Source: Alphaproteobacteria bacterium casp-alpha6
Lineage (GTDB): Bacteria > Pseudomonadota > Alphaproteobacteria > Rhodobacterales > Rhodobacteraceae
NCBI GenBank assembly: GCA_001510135.1
Contig: LFER01000063.1
Location: forward strand, 70,879-123,995
Direction: 5' to 3'
Length of the DNA stretch: 53,117 nt
The notes beneath the pieces were generated by a model. It saw nothing but the letters and a program-made list of their open reading frames with translations, was not told the origin of the DNA and did no database searches. How positions within the stretch are numbered: the stretch's first letter is position 1; each line of letters opens with the position of its first letter. Below are positions 46,103-53,117 of the stretch, piece after piece. The position numbers were made by a program, and so were the translations under genes.

Positions 46103-46965
46103 TGTGATCCCCCTGCCCGCGTATATGCAATTTTTGCAGCGCGTTTGGCCAGAACGCCAGCGAGATGTGTTCGATATTCGACGGTTCCGCGTCGATCTGT
46201 GATCGGATTGCATGCTGAACTCGCTACAGCAGCCATATTTTCCAACGCCGCATCGTCAAGTTTTGTGCCGATGATCGCCTTTGCAGCAGCGTCAACATCC
46301 AAAACTGTGGGAGCGACAGCCCCTAAAGAAACACGCGCGGCGCTCACCACGCCCTGTTCATCCAACTGAAGCCAGACGCCGCACCCTGCCACAGCGATAT
46401 CCATTTCGCTTCGCGGGATGAAGCGCAAATAGGCGTCTCCCGAACGCTCCGCGCGCGTGGGCAGCAACACGGCCTTCACCACATCGCCTTTTTCAAGATT
46501 TGTTTTTCCGGGTGATTTGGGAATATCCATGACACTGACGATGCGTTCTCCAGACAGGGATTGCACAACAATGCGCGCATCCGCGGCAACCAGTGCCGGC
46601 ACACTATCTGCAGCCGGCGAACCATTACAGAGATTACCAACCAAAGTCGCCCGTCCCTGAATTTGTGTAGACCCGATCAGGTCCACGGCTTCGACCACGC
46701 CGGGCCACTCATTTTTCAGCTCTGCGTGTTCGCTCATTTCAGCCCCTGCCACCGCAGCGCCGATGCGCCAGCCACCATCCTCTGTGCGTTCTATGGATTT
46801 GGCGCCTTCTGCTTTCTTTATGTCAATCAGGGTGTCAGGCGTAAAAATATCCGATCTCAGTTGCACAAGCACGTCTGTGCCCCCAGCCAGAAAACGAATG
46901 CTGCCTTGTGCCTTTGAAGCAATTTCTGCAGCGGAGGAAAAACTATCAGGGGAATAATATTGCAT
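46099..46965 (-). CDS. Molybdenum hydroxylase FAD-binding medium subunit
   Basis: The 288-residue subunit transfers electrons from the iron-sulfur centres to its acceptor. FAD-binding motifs are FLAGGTDVLVQLR (about residues 25-37) and GRATLVGNLCNGSPAADS near residue 105. The C-terminal CO_deh_flav-type domain includes LRFIPRSEMDIAVAGCGVWL. It is the first gene of the operon medium-small-large-MoaD-like. No partner cytochrome gene is near, so the final electron acceptor is unknown. An inverted repeat lies 75 bp upstream. Confidence 0.92.
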   Translation of the reverse strand: MQYYSPDSFSSAAEIASKAQGSIRFLAGGTDVLVQLRSDIFTPDTLIDIKKAEGAKSIERTEDGGWRIGAAVAGAEMSEHAELKNEWPGVVEAVDLIGSTQIQGRATLVGNLCNGSPAADSVPALVAADARIVVQSLSGERIVSVMDIPKSPGKTNLEKGDVVKAVLLPTRAERSGDAYLRFIPRSEMDIAVAGCGVWLQLDEQGVVSAARVSLGAVAPTVLDVDAAAKAIIGTKLDDAALENMAAVASSACNPITDRRGTVEYRTHLAGVLAKRAAKIAYTRAGGSQ

Positions 46966-47039
46966 CTTATATCGACTCGTTTCAGTTCACCGTTGTTGAC
47001 CGAGACTAAAGATATATTCCGACTTGTAAATCGCTTCGA

Positions 47040-47062
47040 ACCATGAAGGGGCTTTTCATGGT
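47040..47062. promoter_or_regulatory. 8-bp inverted repeat upstream of the molybdenum hydroxylase operon
   Basis: ACCATGAA (47040-47047) and TTCATGGT (47055-47062) are perfect inverted arms with a 7-bp spacer. They lie 75-97 bp upstream of the first gene of the operon, in the 205-bp gap before tsf. The arrangement suits a dimeric regulator, although an RNA hairpin is also possible. Confidence 0.5.
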
Positions 47063-47099
47063 AAATTTCCGACGCACCATGTGCTTGGCTGACTATATC

Positions 47100-47133
47100 A
47101 AAAAAGAAAAAGCCCCGTCTGACGCGGGGCTTT
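47100..47133 (-). terminator. Rho-independent terminator of rpsB-tsf
   Basis: AAAGCCCCG (47109-47117) and CGGGGCTTT (47125-47133) form a 9-bp stem with a 7-nt loop. On the minus strand the stem is followed by TTTCTTTTTT. It is 38 bp after the tsf stop and insulates the molybdenum hydroxylase operon. Confidence 0.93.
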
Positions 47134-47170
47134 CAAAAATATTATGCAAGTGAAACCTTGGAAAGATTCC

Positions 47171-48046
47171 TTAACCGCGCGCCGCTTTGGCGACCTCTGC
47201 GGCAAAGTCTTCTTCTTTCTTTTCAATGCCTTCGCCTACTTCAAAGCGCAAATATCCTGTGATTTCAACACCAGCTTCTTTGGCAGCTTGCGCAACAGTC
47301 ACATCAGGGTTTACGACGAAAGACTGACCAAGAAGCGTCACTTCACCCATAAATTTCTTCATGCGGCCTTCGATCATTTTTTCAATCACGGCCTCAGGTT
47401 TTCCAGATTCACGTGCCTGTTCTGTCAGAACATTTTTTTCCCGCTCCACAAGCGCCGGATCAAGGTCTGCTTCGCTCAGGGACTGAGGGTGCGCCGCGGC
47501 GATGTGCATTGCAACCTGTTTGCCGAAGGCCGTATTTTCACCGCTCAGCGCAACAAGAACCCCAATTTTTCCCATGCCCGCGGCGGCTGCGTTGTGCACA
47601 TAGGATTCAACGGATCCACCCGTGATCTTACCCAATCTGCGCAATGACATGTTTTCGCCAATTGTGGCGATTTTTGAGGTAAGCACATCAGACACAACGC
47701 CACCAGCGACAGAAGCTGACGCAAGATCCTCCACCGTCTCAACAGAGAGGCCTGCAGTCGCAAAAGAGCTTACCATTTCTTGGAATTCAGCGTTCTTTGC
47801 CACAAAATCGGTTTCGGAGTTCACCTCAACGGCAACGCCCGTTGTCCCGTCAATGGCAACCGCCACCAACCCTTCTGCCGCAACACGTCCTGATTTTTTT
47901 GCAGCCTTTGCAAGGCCCTTTGTGCGCAACCAATCCACCGCCAATTCAAAATCGCCGTCTGTTTCGGTCAGTGCTTTTTTTGCGTCCATCATGCCTGCGC
48001 CGGTCGCTTCGCGCAGTTCTTTCACCATAGATGCTGTGATCGCCAT
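47171..48046 (-). CDS. tsf: Translation elongation factor Ts
   Basis: The 291-residue factor regenerates EF-Tu-GTP. The N-terminal UBA-like part is [26 protein letters not shown]. The core has [16 protein letters not shown] (near residue 77) and the C-terminal [19 protein letters not shown]. Length is normal for alphaproteobacteria. GAGGAGAGCTGAA precedes the ATG. It follows rpsB by 89 bp with two hairpins between and ends at a strong terminator. Confidence 0.95.
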   Translation of the reverse strand: MAITASMVKELREATGAGMMDAKKALTETDGDFELAVDWLRTKGLAKAAKKSGRVAAEGLVAVAIDGTTGVAVEVNSETDFVAKNAEFQEMVSSFATAGLSVETVEDLASASVAGGVVSDVLTSKIATIGENMSLRRLGKITGGSVESYVHNAAAAGMGKIGVLVALSGENTAFGKQVAMHIAAAHPQSLSEADLDPALVEREKNVLTEQARESGKPEAVIEKMIEGRMKKFMGEVTLLGQSFVVNPDVTVAQAAKEAGVEITGYLRFEVGEGIEKKEEDFAAEVAKAARG

Positions 48047-48087
48047 TTCAGCTCTCCTCGTATATCAGATATCAAAGCGCCTTTTTC

Positions 48088-48120
48088 CATGTCAAAGCAT
48101 GGCGCCCCAAAAACGGGGCG
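48088..48120 (-). other. Two adjacent hairpins between rpsB and tsf
   Basis: On the minus strand, first CGCCCC/GGGGCG (48103-48120, with a GTTTTT-type loop) and then CCATG/CATGG (48088-48103, 6-nt loop) form back-to-back hairpins. There is no T run, so they are not a full terminator; they may weaken read-through or mark an RNA-processing site that sets the S2:EF-Ts ratio. Confidence 0.5.
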
Positions 48121-48135
48121 ACAGCGCGGAAATTA

Positions 48136-48939
48136 TTAAGATGCGGCTTCTTCTTTTTCGGCTTCAGCTGGAGCTTCTGCCACTTCTTCTGCCAGCGTTT
48201 CTTCTACGGGTGCCTCTTCCATGGCCCCAAGATCAACACCTGCAGCGCCCAATTGTGCAGACATACCGTCCAGCACAGAGCGGCTCGCCAAATCACAGTA
48301 AAGAGAAATTGCGCGCGCGGCATCGTCATTGCCAGGAATGATATAATCAACGCCATCTGGCGAACAATTGGTATCCACGATGGCTACAACGGGGATACCC
48401 AGCTTGTTTGCCTCAGCAACTGCAAGGGCTTCTTTTTTCACGTCGACGACGAACAACAGGTCAGGCACGCCGCCCATTTCGCGAATCCCGCCAAGAGACG
48501 CCTGAAGTTTGCCAAGCTCGCGCTCGATGCCAAGGCGTTCTTTCTTTGTCATACCATCCGCACCGGTTGCGAGCTTTTCTTCAATAGCGGCAAGACGGTT
48601 GATAGATTGTGATACGGTTTGCCAGTTGGTGAGCGTGCCACCCAACCAGCGGTGGTTCATATAATACTGTGCGCATTTTTCTGCTGCTTCTGCAATCGGC
48701 TGCGCTGCCTGACGTTTTGTTCCAACGAACAACACGCGACCGCCTTTGGCAACAGTTTCGCGAATGGCTTTCAATGCTGCGTCCAACATTGGAACCGTTT
48801 GTGTAAGATCCAAAATATGAATGCCGTTACGCGCACCATAAATGAATTCCCCCATACGAGGGTCCCAACGTTGTGTCTGGTGGCCAAAATGAACGCCTGC
48901 TTCCAATAGCTGACGCAAAGTGAACTCTGGTAGAGCCAT
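48136..48939 (-). CDS. rpsB: 30S ribosomal protein S2
   Basis: The 267-residue protein binds the 30S subunit near the mRNA exit side. The N-terminus [29 protein letters not shown] is characteristic, as are [19 protein letters not shown] and the later [23 protein letters not shown]. It has an acidic, alanine-rich C-terminal tail ([19 protein letters not shown]), common in the group. Ribosome site AGGAAACGG precedes the ATG. It starts the rpsB-tsf operon, with a structured leader upstream. Confidence 0.96.
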   Translation of the reverse strand: MALPEFTLRQLLEAGVHFGHQTQRWDPRMGEFIYGARNGIHILDLTQTVPMLDAALKAIRETVAKGGRVLFVGTKRQAAQPIAEAAEKCAQYYMNHRWLGGTLTNWQTVSQSINRLAAIEEKLATGADGMTKKERLGIERELGKLQASLGGIREMGGVPDLLFVVDVKKEALAVAEANKLGIPVVAIVDTNCSPDGVDYIIPGNDDAARAISLYCDLASRSVLDGMSAQLGAAGVDLGAMEEAPVEETLAEEVAEAPAEAEKEEAAS

Positions 48940-48967
48940 ATCCGTTTCCTTTCCGGTTTTCTCCTAG

Positions 48968-49039
48968 GACGAAAGTGCGAAGGTCTTTGCCTCCAACCGG
49001 TGGACCGTGAGGATATCTCCCCCAAAGCCCGCTTTCGTC
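48968..49039 (-). promoter_or_regulatory. Structured rpsB leader, candidate S2 autoregulatory element
   Basis: On the minus strand GACGAAAG (49039-49032) and CTTTCGTC (48975-48968) close a 72-nt element with a perfect 8-bp stem. Inside, CTTTG and CAAAG can form a second helix, with a further small helix around CCA/TGG. It lies 29 bp upstream of the rpsB start, where ribosomal protein leaders bind their own product. No known family is assigned. Confidence 0.5.
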
Positions 49040-49114
49040 TGTGAACTACGATGCGCTCTCTAAGGGAGTTTTCAGATGGGCGCAAGACGAAACTTCCGGC
49101 CGATCAAGATGGCC

Positions 49115-50245
49115 TCAGGCCAACAGTGTCCGCTCCAGAACCCACCAAAACCCAATGAGCGCAATGATGCAGGATGCCGGTATGGTCACCCGTGCCCGAT
49201 AATACGCAGATCGCCCAAACGGCAGGGCAAGCAGCAGATAAGCAATCGCGATGACACTCAACTGCCCAAATTCCACACCGACATTGAAGCCGATCAGCGC
49301 GGGAATATACTGCCCTTCCGGCAGTCCGAATTCTGAAAGAACGCTGGCAAAGCCCAGTCCATGAAGCAACCCAAAGCCAAAGACAATTACCGTACGCCAT
49401 GGATTAAGCTGTGCAAAAAAGATGTTTTCAACCGCCACAAAGACAATCGATGCGGCAATTAATGGTTCCACGATCGAGGCAGGAACAGAGACAACCCCAA
49501 GGGCTCCTGCAATAAGGGTCACCGTATGGGCCAGCGTAAAGGTTGAAACCTGCCACAGCAGGGTTGAAGTTTTTAGTGATAGTAAAAACAATCCCAACAC
49601 AAAAAGAATATGATCCAATCCCTCAGGCACCACATGATCAAATCCGATTGGGATATATTCCAAAAATCGGCTCGGAGCAGATATTTCCTCACCAATATCC
49701 GCCGACATGAGATCGCTTTCTTGGCCCGCTGCCAGATACTGGGTCAATCCGTTTTCAATTCCATTTTGCCGAAGGATGGTTGTCCCAAGGGTCTCATCAA
49801 ATCTTATGCTTGCTTCACGGATAAGATCGCGGCTTACGATGCTGAAGGACAAATTGCTCAACCTTGGCAAATCTAGATTTGGATCATCGTCGACACGCAG
49901 CGATTTAAATTCAAACCCATCCATCCCTTTTAAAGACGCCGTTTTGACGGCTATAAGTTGCGTAAAATCTGCCCAGTTCTTTTCAAACCTTGCTATTAAT
50001 TCGTCCGATGCCAAAGCCCGCAAATTTTTGTATGTTCCGCTTTCTTCTGCCTCATCTGTATTGCTGAGCTCTGCAAGATTGATTTCAGCCAAATATGCTT
50101 CTACGTTCAACCGCAAATCAACGGTGATTGTCTTGCCATCTATGCGAATGTCGGCGATGTTCGGTATCACTTCATGAGCGGTAGTTTTGCCAGTCACAGC
50201 AATCCAAAGACCGCAAATCAAAACGAAATTTAAAAGGGTTCGCAT
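49115..50245 (-). CDS. HupE/UreJ family membrane protein with large periplasmic N-domain
   Basis: The 376-residue product starts at 50245 (MRTLLNFVLICGLWIAVTGK...AHE), a signal peptide; an ATG six codons upstream is possible. Residues to about 190 form a periplasmic domain. The C-terminal half has six or so hydrophobic segments with the family motif GFDHVVPEGLDHILFVLGLFLLS, then TFTLAHTVTLI and FGFGLLHGLGFASVLSEFG with several His. HupE/UreJ proteins are thought to move nickel or other metals, but this longer type is poorly studied. Its start codon overlaps that of the divergent DUF4198-like gene. Confidence 0.85.
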   Translation of the reverse strand: MRTLLNFVLICGLWIAVTGKTTAHEVIPNIADIRIDGKTITVDLRLNVEAYLAEINLAELSNTDEAEESGTYKNLRALASDELIARFEKNWADFTQLIAVKTASLKGMDGFEFKSLRVDDDPNLDLPRLSNLSFSIVSRDLIREASIRFDETLGTTILRQNGIENGLTQYLAAGQESDLMSADIGEEISAPSRFLEYIPIGFDHVVPEGLDHILFVLGLFLLSLKTSTLLWQVSTFTLAHTVTLIAGALGVVSVPASIVEPLIAASIVFVAVENIFFAQLNPWRTVIVFGFGLLHGLGFASVLSEFGLPEGQYIPALIGFNVGVEFGQLSVIAIAYLLLALPFGRSAYYRARVTIPASCIIALIGFWWVLERTLLA

Positions 50246-51059
50246 GAAAGATTTCAAAATCATTGTCTGGATTTACCTTTGTATTTTTGCAATGCCACGC
50301 ATTTCCGTTAGCCATGAATTATGGCTTGATAGCAAGACGTTTCAAATCGAATCCAGTCAAATTCTCGAAATTGACATGCGAAACGGCGAAAATTTCAATG
50401 GCATCAGTCTTTCGTTTTTCGAAAACCGTATAAAACAGTTTTTCTGGGACCAGAATGGAACGAGAACAGCTGTGACGTCTCGCGCAGGGGATGTTCCGGC
50501 CATGCGCACATCCATAGCGACTGAGGGGCTTGTGAGCATCGTTTATGAATCCACCCCTTCTTTTCTGACCTATACAAACTGGGACAAATTCGTCAATTTC
50601 GTGGTGCACAAGGATCTTGTGAATGCCATTGATCGGCATGAAAAAAATGGATGGCCCAAGGAGCGCTTCAAAGAGGTCTATCACCGCTATTCCAAGGCAC
50701 TCATCGGCGTTGGGCATTCCAAGGGTGCAGATAAGAATTTTGGCCTAGAGACAGAATTTGTGGCGCTTCAAAATCCCTATGTTGACCGCCTATCTGAACA
50801 CATCCTTTTGCAGCTCTTTTATCAAAATGCCCCCCGCGCCAATGCGCAAGTCGAAGTCTTTGAACGTAATGACCGCGAAGAAGTAACAGTTTTTATGCTT
50901 CGCACAGATGCGGACGGACAGGTTTTAGTGCCGGTTCAATCAGGGCATGATTATCTGATTGACAGCGTGGTCTTGCGAGAATTTGCTTCCGAAGAAGAAA
51001 ACGGCCCCCTTTGGGAAAGCCTGTGGGCAGCATTGACATTTTCGGTTCCTGAAAAATGA
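50244..51059 (+). CDS. Periplasmic DUF4198/NikM-like protein
   Basis: The 271-residue product starts at 50244 (MKDFKIIVWIYLCIFAMPRI) with AAAAGGGTT upstream; it has a signal peptide ending before SHELWLDSKTFQIES. The His at the mature start (HELWL) is typical of the DUF4198 family, found with nickel or cobalt uptake systems. An Ig-like C-terminal part has ANAQVEVFERNDREEVTVFMLRTDADGQVLVPV. No anchor is visible apart from the signal peptide. It pairs head to head with the HupE-like gene, so the two may act together in metal handling. Its stop overlaps psuK by 4 bp. Confidence 0.78.
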   Translation: MKDFKIIVWIYLCIFAMPRISVSHELWLDSKTFQIESSQILEIDMRNGENFNGISLSFFENRIKQFFWDQNGTRTAVTSRAGDVPAMRTSIATEGLVSIVYESTPSFLTYTNWDKFVNFVVHKDLVNAIDRHEKNGWPKERFKEVYHRYSKALIGVGHSKGADKNFGLETEFVALQNPYVDRLSEHILLQLFYQNAPRANAQVEVFERNDREEVTVFMLRTDADGQVLVPVQSGHDYLIDSVVLREFASEEENGPLWESLWAALTFSVPEK

Positions 51060-51952
51060 ATGCTTCTCATATGAAAGTTATTTGCGCCGGAAGTGTCCTG
51101 TGGGATGTCATAGGACGAACAGAAGATGTCTTGGGCCTCGGTGGTGATAAAGGCGGACGGATTGTGCGGAGACCCGGCGGCGTTGCCTATAACATCGCCC
51201 AAAAACTGGCGATGCTGGGAACACGTCCCCTTATTCTTTCCGTTTTGGGAAACGACACAGAGGGAAAAGAGCTTTGTGAAACCTGTAACACCAACGGGTT
51301 AGATATGCGGTTTGTCTATTTTTCCGAAGCCCTGCCTACAGATCAATATATGGCAATTGAGGACAAAAACGGTTTGGTCGCTGCGATCGCGGATGCGCAT
51401 TCTTTGGAGCGCGAAGGCGATGCTATTCTTGCGACGCTTTTAGATCCAAAGAACGGATTGCTTGACGCGCCGCAAAACACGCTTTTGATCCTGGACGGAA
51501 ATTTTACAGAGGCGCAGCTGAGCAACATGGCACACCACGAGGCGCTTAAAGATGTAACATTTATCATTGCCCCCGCTTCACCGGGTAAGGTCGACCGCCT
51601 GCGGTGTTTCTTTAATCGCTCTAACACGGTTCTGTTCTGTAATTTGAGCGAAGCATCGATTTTGTCTGATGCGTCGATGACCGACGCAAAGGAAGCGGCA
51701 CAAACTTTGATTGATCGAGGTTTTGATAGGGTGATCGTAACAAACGGGTCAGAGATGGCCTGCGATGCCGCGCGCAACTTTGACATCCTGTGCCAAACCC
51801 CAACACCTGTCAAAATCCAAGGGGTCACGGGTGCGGGCGATGTCTTCATGGCCTGCCATGTTTTTCAGGAAATAAACGGCGCCACCCGAGAAAACGCGCT
51901 CTCAGCTGCAATATTGGCAGCAGGAAACTACGTATCAGGACAAGAAGAATGA
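51056..51952 (+). CDS. psuK: Pseudouridine kinase (PfkB family)
   Basis: The 298-residue sugar-kinase-fold protein phosphorylates pseudouridine. The N-terminal part has SVLWDVIGRTEDVL and RRPGGVAYNIAQKLAMLG, the nucleoside-site region. The PfkB signature with the catalytic Asp is GVTGAGDVFMA near residue 257. Identification as pseudouridine kinase rests on the next gene, psuG, which overlaps by 4 bp. The start at 51056 overlaps the DUF4198-like gene's stop; an ATG at 51071 (MKVICAGSVLWD) is also possible. Confidence 0.88.
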   Translation: MNASHMKVICAGSVLWDVIGRTEDVLGLGGDKGGRIVRRPGGVAYNIAQKLAMLGTRPLILSVLGNDTEGKELCETCNTNGLDMRFVYFSEALPTDQYMAIEDKNGLVAAIADAHSLEREGDAILATLLDPKNGLLDAPQNTLLILDGNFTEAQLSNMAHHEALKDVTFIIAPASPGKVDRLRCFFNRSNTVLFCNLSEASILSDASMTDAKEAAQTLIDRGFDRVIVTNGSEMACDAARNFDILCQTPTPVKIQGVTGAGDVFMACHVFQEINGATRENALSAAILAAGNYVSGQEE

Positions 51953-52845
51953 CTTATCTGCTTAGCCAAGAGGTTAAAGAAGCACTCAAAAACAATTCGC
52001 CAGTTGTGGCGCTTGAAAGTACAATAATTACCCATGGGATGCCGTATCCCGACAATGTTGCCATGGCCAGATCAGTTGAAGATGACATCCGCGCCGCAGG
52101 CGCAACGCCAGCAACCATAGCCGTCCTGAACGGGCAGCTCCACGTCGGCTTGAATGCTGACCAGATCGAAGCCCTTTCAACTGCCACAGCGCCGCTAAAG
52201 CTCTCACGGGCGGATATGGCGCTCGCAATGGTCAGTGGAAAAACAGGTGGAACCACAGTGGCAGGCACGATGATTGCGGCTTCACTGGCAGGCATCTCAG
52301 TATTTGCAACAGGCGGCATTGGGGGGGTGCATCGGGGTGCGGAGCTCACGTTTGATGTTTCTGCAGACCTACAGGAACTGGCCCAAACCCCAGTGACTGT
52401 TGTGGCTGCAGGAGCAAAAGCAATCCTTGATCTGCCCAAAACGCTTGAGGTTTTGGAGACTTTCGGCGTTCCCGTAATTGCCTATGGTCAGGATGAGTTG
52501 CCAGCCTTCTGGTCCCGCACCAGTGGGCTGAAGGCCCCGTTGCGCTTGGATCACCCTGAAGAGATCGCAAAGGCGCATCACATGCGGGCACAGCTTGGCC
52601 TCAGCGGCGGACAATTGATTGCCAACCCAATACCCAAGGAAGATGAAATCCCGCGAGATGTGTTAACCCCCCTGATAGAAAAAGCGATCCGCGAGGCAGA
52701 AGCAAAAGCAATCACTGCGAAAGAAGTGACGCCCTTTTTGCTGAAGACCATTTTGGATTTAACAAATGGAAAATCACTCGTCGCAAACAAAGCGCTCGTC
52801 CGAAACAATGCCCGTCTTGCCGCAGAAATAGCTAAGCACATCTAA
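51949..52845 (+). CDS. psuG: Pseudouridine-5'-phosphate glycosidase
   Basis: The 298-residue enzyme splits pseudouridine 5'-phosphate into uracil and ribose 5-phosphate. Family hallmarks are VALESTIITHGMPYPDN near residue 20, GKTGGTTVAGTMIAASLAGI, FATGGIGGVHRGAE, and FWSRTSGLKAPLR. The catalytic-site Lys and Glu regions (ESTIITHG; GAKAILDLPKTLE) are intact. The ATG at 51949 overlaps the psuK stop (ATGA); a longer reading back to 51790 lies within psuK. With PsuK it salvages pseudouridine from RNA turnover. Confidence 0.95.
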   Translation: MTYLLSQEVKEALKNNSPVVALESTIITHGMPYPDNVAMARSVEDDIRAAGATPATIAVLNGQLHVGLNADQIEALSTATAPLKLSRADMALAMVSGKTGGTTVAGTMIAASLAGISVFATGGIGGVHRGAELTFDVSADLQELAQTPVTVVAAGAKAILDLPKTLEVLETFGVPVIAYGQDELPAFWSRTSGLKAPLRLDHPEEIAKAHHMRAQLGLSGGQLIANPIPKEDEIPRDVLTPLIEKAIREAEAKAITAKEVTPFLLKTILDLTNGKSLVANKALVRNNARLAAEIAKHI

Positions 52846-52917
52846 AACAAAGGACTTTTCTCCTAAAGCTAGCCTCGCTATTGTGTCTGGATAATTTCCC
52901 CCATAAAAGTACGGTCC

Positions 52918-53117
52918 ATGGAAGAACCTTTTCAAACACCACCACCTGCGCCGCGCCGCAAGTCATTTCTCTCCGGGCTCAGAAACAGTTTCCTCACCGG
53001 AGTGGTCGTAATTGCACCTGTTGGATTGACGGTTTGGCTGATTTGGTCGGTCATCGGATGGGTAGATGGTGTGGTCCTGCCTTTTGTGCCAAGTCGTTAT
53101 CAGCCCGAGAACATTCT
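52918..53117 (+). CDS. DUF502 family membrane protein (5' part only)
   Basis: The gene starts with ATG at 52918 and runs off the right edge; 66 codons are seen. The product begins MEEPFQTPPPAPRRKSFLSG, a Pro-rich cytoplasmic leader, followed by NSFLTGVVVIAPVGLTVWLI and WSVIGWVDGVVLPFVP, typical of DUF502. The function of this family is not established. It lies 72 bp after psuG; no strong ribosome site is seen. Confidence 0.82.
   Translation, partial: MEEPFQTPPPAPRRKSFLSGLRNSFLTGVVVIAPVGLTVWLIWSVIGWVDGVVLPFVPSRYQPENI

Noticed and set aside
43356..46965. Calling the operon aerobic CO dehydrogenase (coxMSL)
   Set aside because: The large subunit lacks the AYxCSFR and AYRGAGR signatures, so the cox names would mislead.
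1..53117. tRNA genes, CRISPR arrays, insertion sequences or prophage
   Set aside because: Read-through of the gene-free stretches showed no cloverleaf arm pattern, regular repeat-spacer array, transposase or phage gene.

Overview
The window looks like the chromosome of an alphaproteobacterium of the Rhodobacterales (Roseobacter group). This is inferred from the type of gene products (a roseobacter-style TRAP dicarboxylate-binding protein, alphaproteobacterial ferredoxin-NADP reductase, class II DAHP synthase, an IF-3 start like that of Rhodobacter relatives) and from familiar gene neighbourhoods (pyrC-pyrE-dnaB-alr-mlaEF-radA-cvpA-purF-SDR). No 16S rRNA or tRNA is present, so the placement rests on proteins only. 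Coding density is high. No prophage, transposase, CRISPR array or rRNA is visible.

Layout. 1-2.9 kb: the start of a TRAP solute-binding protein behind a pair of 9-bp direct repeats, a Tat-exported peptide-type ABC binding protein, and an Lrp/AsnC regulator. 3.1-4.7 kb: fpr and infC, the latter with an AUA start. 4.7-9 kb: four minus-strand accessory genes for molybdenum hydroxylases (CoxD-like AAA ATPase, CoxE-like VWA protein, XdhC-like protein, molybdopterin-binding protein). 9.2-10.1 kb: one gene broken by a single-base frameshift. 10.2-22.1 kb: plus-strand housekeeping genes (pyrC, pyrE, dnaB with a perfect DnaA box upstream, GNAT, alr, mlaE, mlaF, a small membrane protein, radA, cvpA, purF, SDR) with a VOC protein on the opposite strand. 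22.3-25.3 kb: a valine catabolism cluster. 25.3-26.9 kb: a HerA-like ATPase. 27.0-27.15 kb: a candidate small RNA with promoter and terminator. 27.2-30.7 kb: phoR, pstB, phoU and phoB without pstS, pstC or pstA, with a PHO box ahead of pstB. 30.8-34.0 kb: a trans-sulfuration enzyme, gamma carbonic anhydrase-like protein, gmk and yicC in a tight operon. 34.2-37.4 kb: a PAS protein, class II DAHP synthase and a GlxA-type regulator.

37.5-47.0 kb is the most distinctive accessory region. A complete Liv-type ABC transporter (binding protein, two ATPases, two permeases) lies downstream of, and in the same direction as, a three-subunit molybdenum hydroxylase operon. That operon also encodes an 81-residue MoaD-like sulfur carrier ending in Gly-Gly. 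The large subunit has AYRAPGSP where CO dehydrogenases have AYxCSFR (form I) or AYRGAGR (form II), so its substrate is unlikely to be CO and may be what the adjacent transporter imports. The CoxD/CoxE/XdhC-like genes 35 kb away are good candidates for its maturation factors.

47.1-49.1 kb: rpsB-tsf with a structured leader, intergenic hairpins and a strong terminator. 49.1-52.9 kb: a HupE/UreJ-like membrane protein and a DUF4198-like periplasmic protein whose start codons overlap head to head in one CATG. The latter is translationally coupled to pseudouridine kinase and pseudouridine-5'-phosphate glycosidase. The window ends inside a DUF502-type membrane protein gene.
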